Assembly: GCA_032821775.1 (NCBI GenBank)
Contig: JAVLRN010000002.1
Location: forward strand, 1,736,001-1,800,000
Source of the DNA: Sanguinoderma infundibulare
Lineage: Eukaryota > Basidiomycota > Agaricomycetes > Polyporales > Polyporaceae
Direction: 5' to 3'
DNA: 64,000 nt
The position numbers and the translations under genes are program-made. The notes beneath the pieces were generated by a model that searched no databases, was not told the origin of the DNA, and was given only the letters and a program-made list of their open reading frames with translations. Below are positions 61,343 through 64,000 of this stretch, in pieces. The number at the start of each line of letters is the position of its first letter. Within the stretch, counting starts at the first letter, position 1.

Positions 61343-64000
61343 CGAGGCTAGCGGCGCCACTCGCGCAAGCTCGCTAGCCCGCAAAAGCAAAAGCGAACAC
61401 GGAAAAGGGCACAGGCCTCCCTCGACTCGCGCTCATTCGCTCGTTGACCCGCGCGCTCGCGCATGGACTCGGACTCTGACTCTGGTAAGCTTAATGTTTG
61501 GCGTGGTGGGAATCTGTTGTATCATACCATAGTGCCCTGGCCCTGACCGGGCACCCTCTGTATCATCTAACCGTGTATGTACAAGTACTTAGATTGCATA
61601 GTCCGCATTATGTTATTCCTCTCCTCGTATCCTATTTTTCGTCAGCAGGCTTTGCCGCCACTAACCGGCGCGACCCTGCGAGGCACATTGAGTTTCCTCC
61701 GCGCTCGATTCGACCGCTGGGAATGAGAAGTCGCTACAGAGGTGCTAACTGCTTCCTCGCTCCTCTGAATCGCGCCTTCATGGCGCAACGCTCGCACTGG
61801 CGACGGTCCGTCCTTCTGTCGGACTAGCTATACCCGTGCTGCGCGCGCCACGGTATGTCTGAGATGGTTGGTCATCTTCCGGACCTCGTTGGGGACTCTT
61901 GCAGCGCTGCGCTCGGATGATATGCAAAGAATTGACCGGATCGCATCGGCTGCGCTCCCGAGCAGAGGCCAACAGTCGGGGTTATGGAGCCTGTACGCGG
62001 TTCCCAGCAAACCCCGGCTGCGCAAGCTCCATCGTGCATGATACGAGTTGAGACTTTTGAGAGGACCGTCCGGCCCAACGCACAGGATTGATGTTCAGGT
62101 CCCCGCGACGTCCCGTAGCCACGTGTTTCAGTCAAACGCCGGGGAGGGGCCCTACTCGGTCCTGCTGCGGGATCGTTGACGTCGATCACGAGAAGGGCGA
62201 GCGAACCAGGCCTCGGGTCGGCTTCGATGTGGTTACGGTTGTTTTGGGTTGGCGGGGACAGACCCGCCTTCGATTCGAACGCTTCGCTTCGGGGTCCCTT
62301 GCGTCATGACGAAACCCGGTTCTTGAGCGGTGCCACCGTGCCTCCGCGGCGCACCGAGTGAGAGGACCCGATGTGCGTGTGATGTGGCAGAGCCGCCACA
62401 GCCCAAGAAGGCATTTAAGGTCCCTTAACCGCCCGCGACGATCGTTGGGCGGTCGTTGGGTTGGGTTTGGGGTCGCTGACGGGGAGCGGGAGCGGAGACC
62501 TGTTTTAGTTCGTCACGGAGGTGATGCAGGTAACTGTCAAGAACGCCGAGTTGGTGTCAATCGACGGAGCGACCTACGAGCGGGAGCCAGAGGAAATTTA
62601 CTTGCCGTCTCGGCGCTCGGAATCGGAAACAAGGCTCTGGTTTGGAGCAAGGATGATCTGCCCAGATCATGTTTGAGGTGTAACGGATGCGGGGATCTCA
62701 TTCCATTGTCCGAATGACGCCGTAACTGGTGGGAGATCCATGCGAACTTCAGCCTTTAGAGGAAGGGAGATTGCGCACAATTACTCCGGAATATGCCACC
62801 CGTGGATGGCGTACGAGAGTCAAGATGGCACGACACGTCCTCCTATCGTCGTCCTATTCCGGACCGAAAAATGGTGGTGGAAACGGCCACCATTCGTTAG
62901 TAAATAACAGAGGCGCTTTCCCAACATTTATCCTGTCCGGAATACGGCCCTGACAGGACATCAGTTGCGGCCATTCTCCATGGCTGTGGTGCGACACCAA
63001 TCTGCCTTTTTTGAGCGAAACGTCCGCGCGTACTCCACAGCATCGAACTCAACATTTCTGCGGTGGGGAAAGGCTGGGTGAATGATGATTCCCCACACCT
63101 TTCCGAAGTCAGGAACGTCCTTGAAAGACGCCTTACCTCACGAACAATAGCCCGACAAGCCTTTCCCTGTCAGGCACAATCGGTTTCCCCTGTCGCAGAG
63201 AAACCTCAAATGGTTCCCCGTTCCCGTGAAGGAATGACAGATGCTCCTGGCCAGAGCGGCACCGTTATGAGTCCAGAACTAGTCTCCTGTTACAAGCCTG
63301 GTTAAGCGCAATACGTACGAGACATCACGCATCAATAAACCACCTGTTGAAGTGCGCGTTTCGAAGTTCACGGAGTTGTGACAGGAAACCGTTTCCGGTG
63401 ACATGATATTGGCCGGAATGATGGTTCTTTGGTCATCGGTTGTATCGCCTTGGAATCGTAGCGATTTATTGCGGGGCTGGAAACTGAAAGTGTCAGACGA
63501 GGCGGTGGTGTGCGAGGAGGATGACAAGAGGCTCCTGTCGTGGACGAATTTTCGTCGAGATTTGATGCAGAAGCTAAGATGGTTGGGTTCGTCTGCCAAC
63601 AGTCCTTGAATCAGCGATCGGTGCTGGCAGATAATAATATCGCAGTACTTTCCATTGTCAGTGGCGACTACGATGATAGAATTCGGAGAGCGGCCCCGAC
63701 ACGAGTAAGTATTCGGAAGTCGAGGGCCCCTCCGCGAGCTCGAGGACGAGGAAAAGTTTCAGGACAGGCACTGGGCTGATCCGCTAAGCTACAGAATACA
63801 AGTGGAATCCTTATATCACAAAACAGAATGCGATGCAGTTAGGCAGAAGTAAACAGGGTACACAGGTAGAGCGGAACGAGCAGCGGGAGAGGAGTCGGAA
63901 GCGCGTTTGTTGATTCGGCTGGAAGGTGGCTGTGTACCCGACTACTGACGAGTTGCCGATGGAAATTTGAAACACTCGTGGTTGAGCATGGTTGCAAGGT
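61343..64000. other. 2.7-kb terminal stretch without recognised genes
   Basis: Only short frames on both strands. One plus-strand 48-codon frame near 62522 (MQVTVKNAELVSIDGATYER...) looks coding-like but I cannot place it. A gene continuing beyond the window cannot be excluded at the right edge. Confidence 0.35.

Overview
The window looks like a compact nuclear segment of an Agaricomycete (mushroom-forming basidiomycete, probably a polypore-type wood decayer). Protein-coding genes are split by many short introns of about 45-65 nt with GT...AG ends. Both strands are used densely and base composition is GC-rich. There are two eukaryotic tRNA genes, one with an intron after position 37. The products (7TM receptor with a long disordered tail, secreted GH10 xylanase, BBE-type FAD oxidases, allantoate-permease-type MFS, Rax2 remnants) are typical of that group. 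Gene calls rest on my reading of frames, splice sites and remembered family motifs; no database search was run. For several genes the spliced exon lengths sum to a whole number of codons: GH10, FAD oxidase, CoA-transferase, C45, RhoGEF, serine-protease-like, beta-trefoil, class-V aminotransferase and 7TM receptor.

Layout. 0.4-3.9 kb (+): 7TM receptor-like protein containing an outsized 887-nt intron. 5.4-7.5 kb (-): trypsin-fold protein with a GDSG motif. 8.2-9.0 kb (+): uncertain membrane protein. 9.7-11.2 kb (+): secreted GH10 xylanase, followed by tRNA-Ala(AGC) with an intron. 13.0-16.1 kb (+): FAD-linked oxidase whose FAD domain is split by a very large disordered insert. 16.7-20.3 kb (-): Tuba-like RhoGEF. 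21.3-23.1 kb (+): class III CoA-transferase, convergent with a peptidase-C45/penicillin-acyltransferase-like protein (23.2-24.5 kb, -). 24.9-26.5 kb (-): F-box/LRR-like gene, apparently frameshifted, with a truncated relative 20 kb away (45.5-46.2 kb, +).

26.5-35 kb is a decay zone. It holds a small inverted duplication at 28.35-28.61 kb, an acyl-CoA oxidase-like gene carrying an in-frame stop (28.8-30.8 kb, -), and a scrambled Rax2 gene split by an antisense ankyrin-protein fragment (32.6-34.8 kb).

35.4-36.1 kb (-): small secreted beta-trefoil protein. 37.3-40.2 kb (-): very intron-rich Dal5-type transporter with an apparent 7-nt micro-exon. 41.5-44.7 kb: a divergent pair of uncharacterised genes, one with faint MazF/PemK-like features. 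46.5-48.3 kb (+): second MFS transporter. 48.5-50.9 kb (-): RluA-type tRNA pseudouridine synthase with a GC-AG intron, beside tRNA-Ala(CGC). 51.5-54.7 kb (+): Uso1/p115 vesicle tether. 59.0-61.3 kb (+): molybdenum-cofactor-sulfurase-like class V aminotransferase. 54.7-59.0 kb and 61.3-64 kb show no convincing genes.

Housekeeping genes (tether, pseudouridine synthase, RhoGEF) alternate with nutrient, secretion and oxidation genes. I see no clear biosynthetic cluster. The most notable signals are the broken or mosaic genes, two GC-AG introns, the micro-exon, the split FAD domain, and the C45/CoA-transferase pair.
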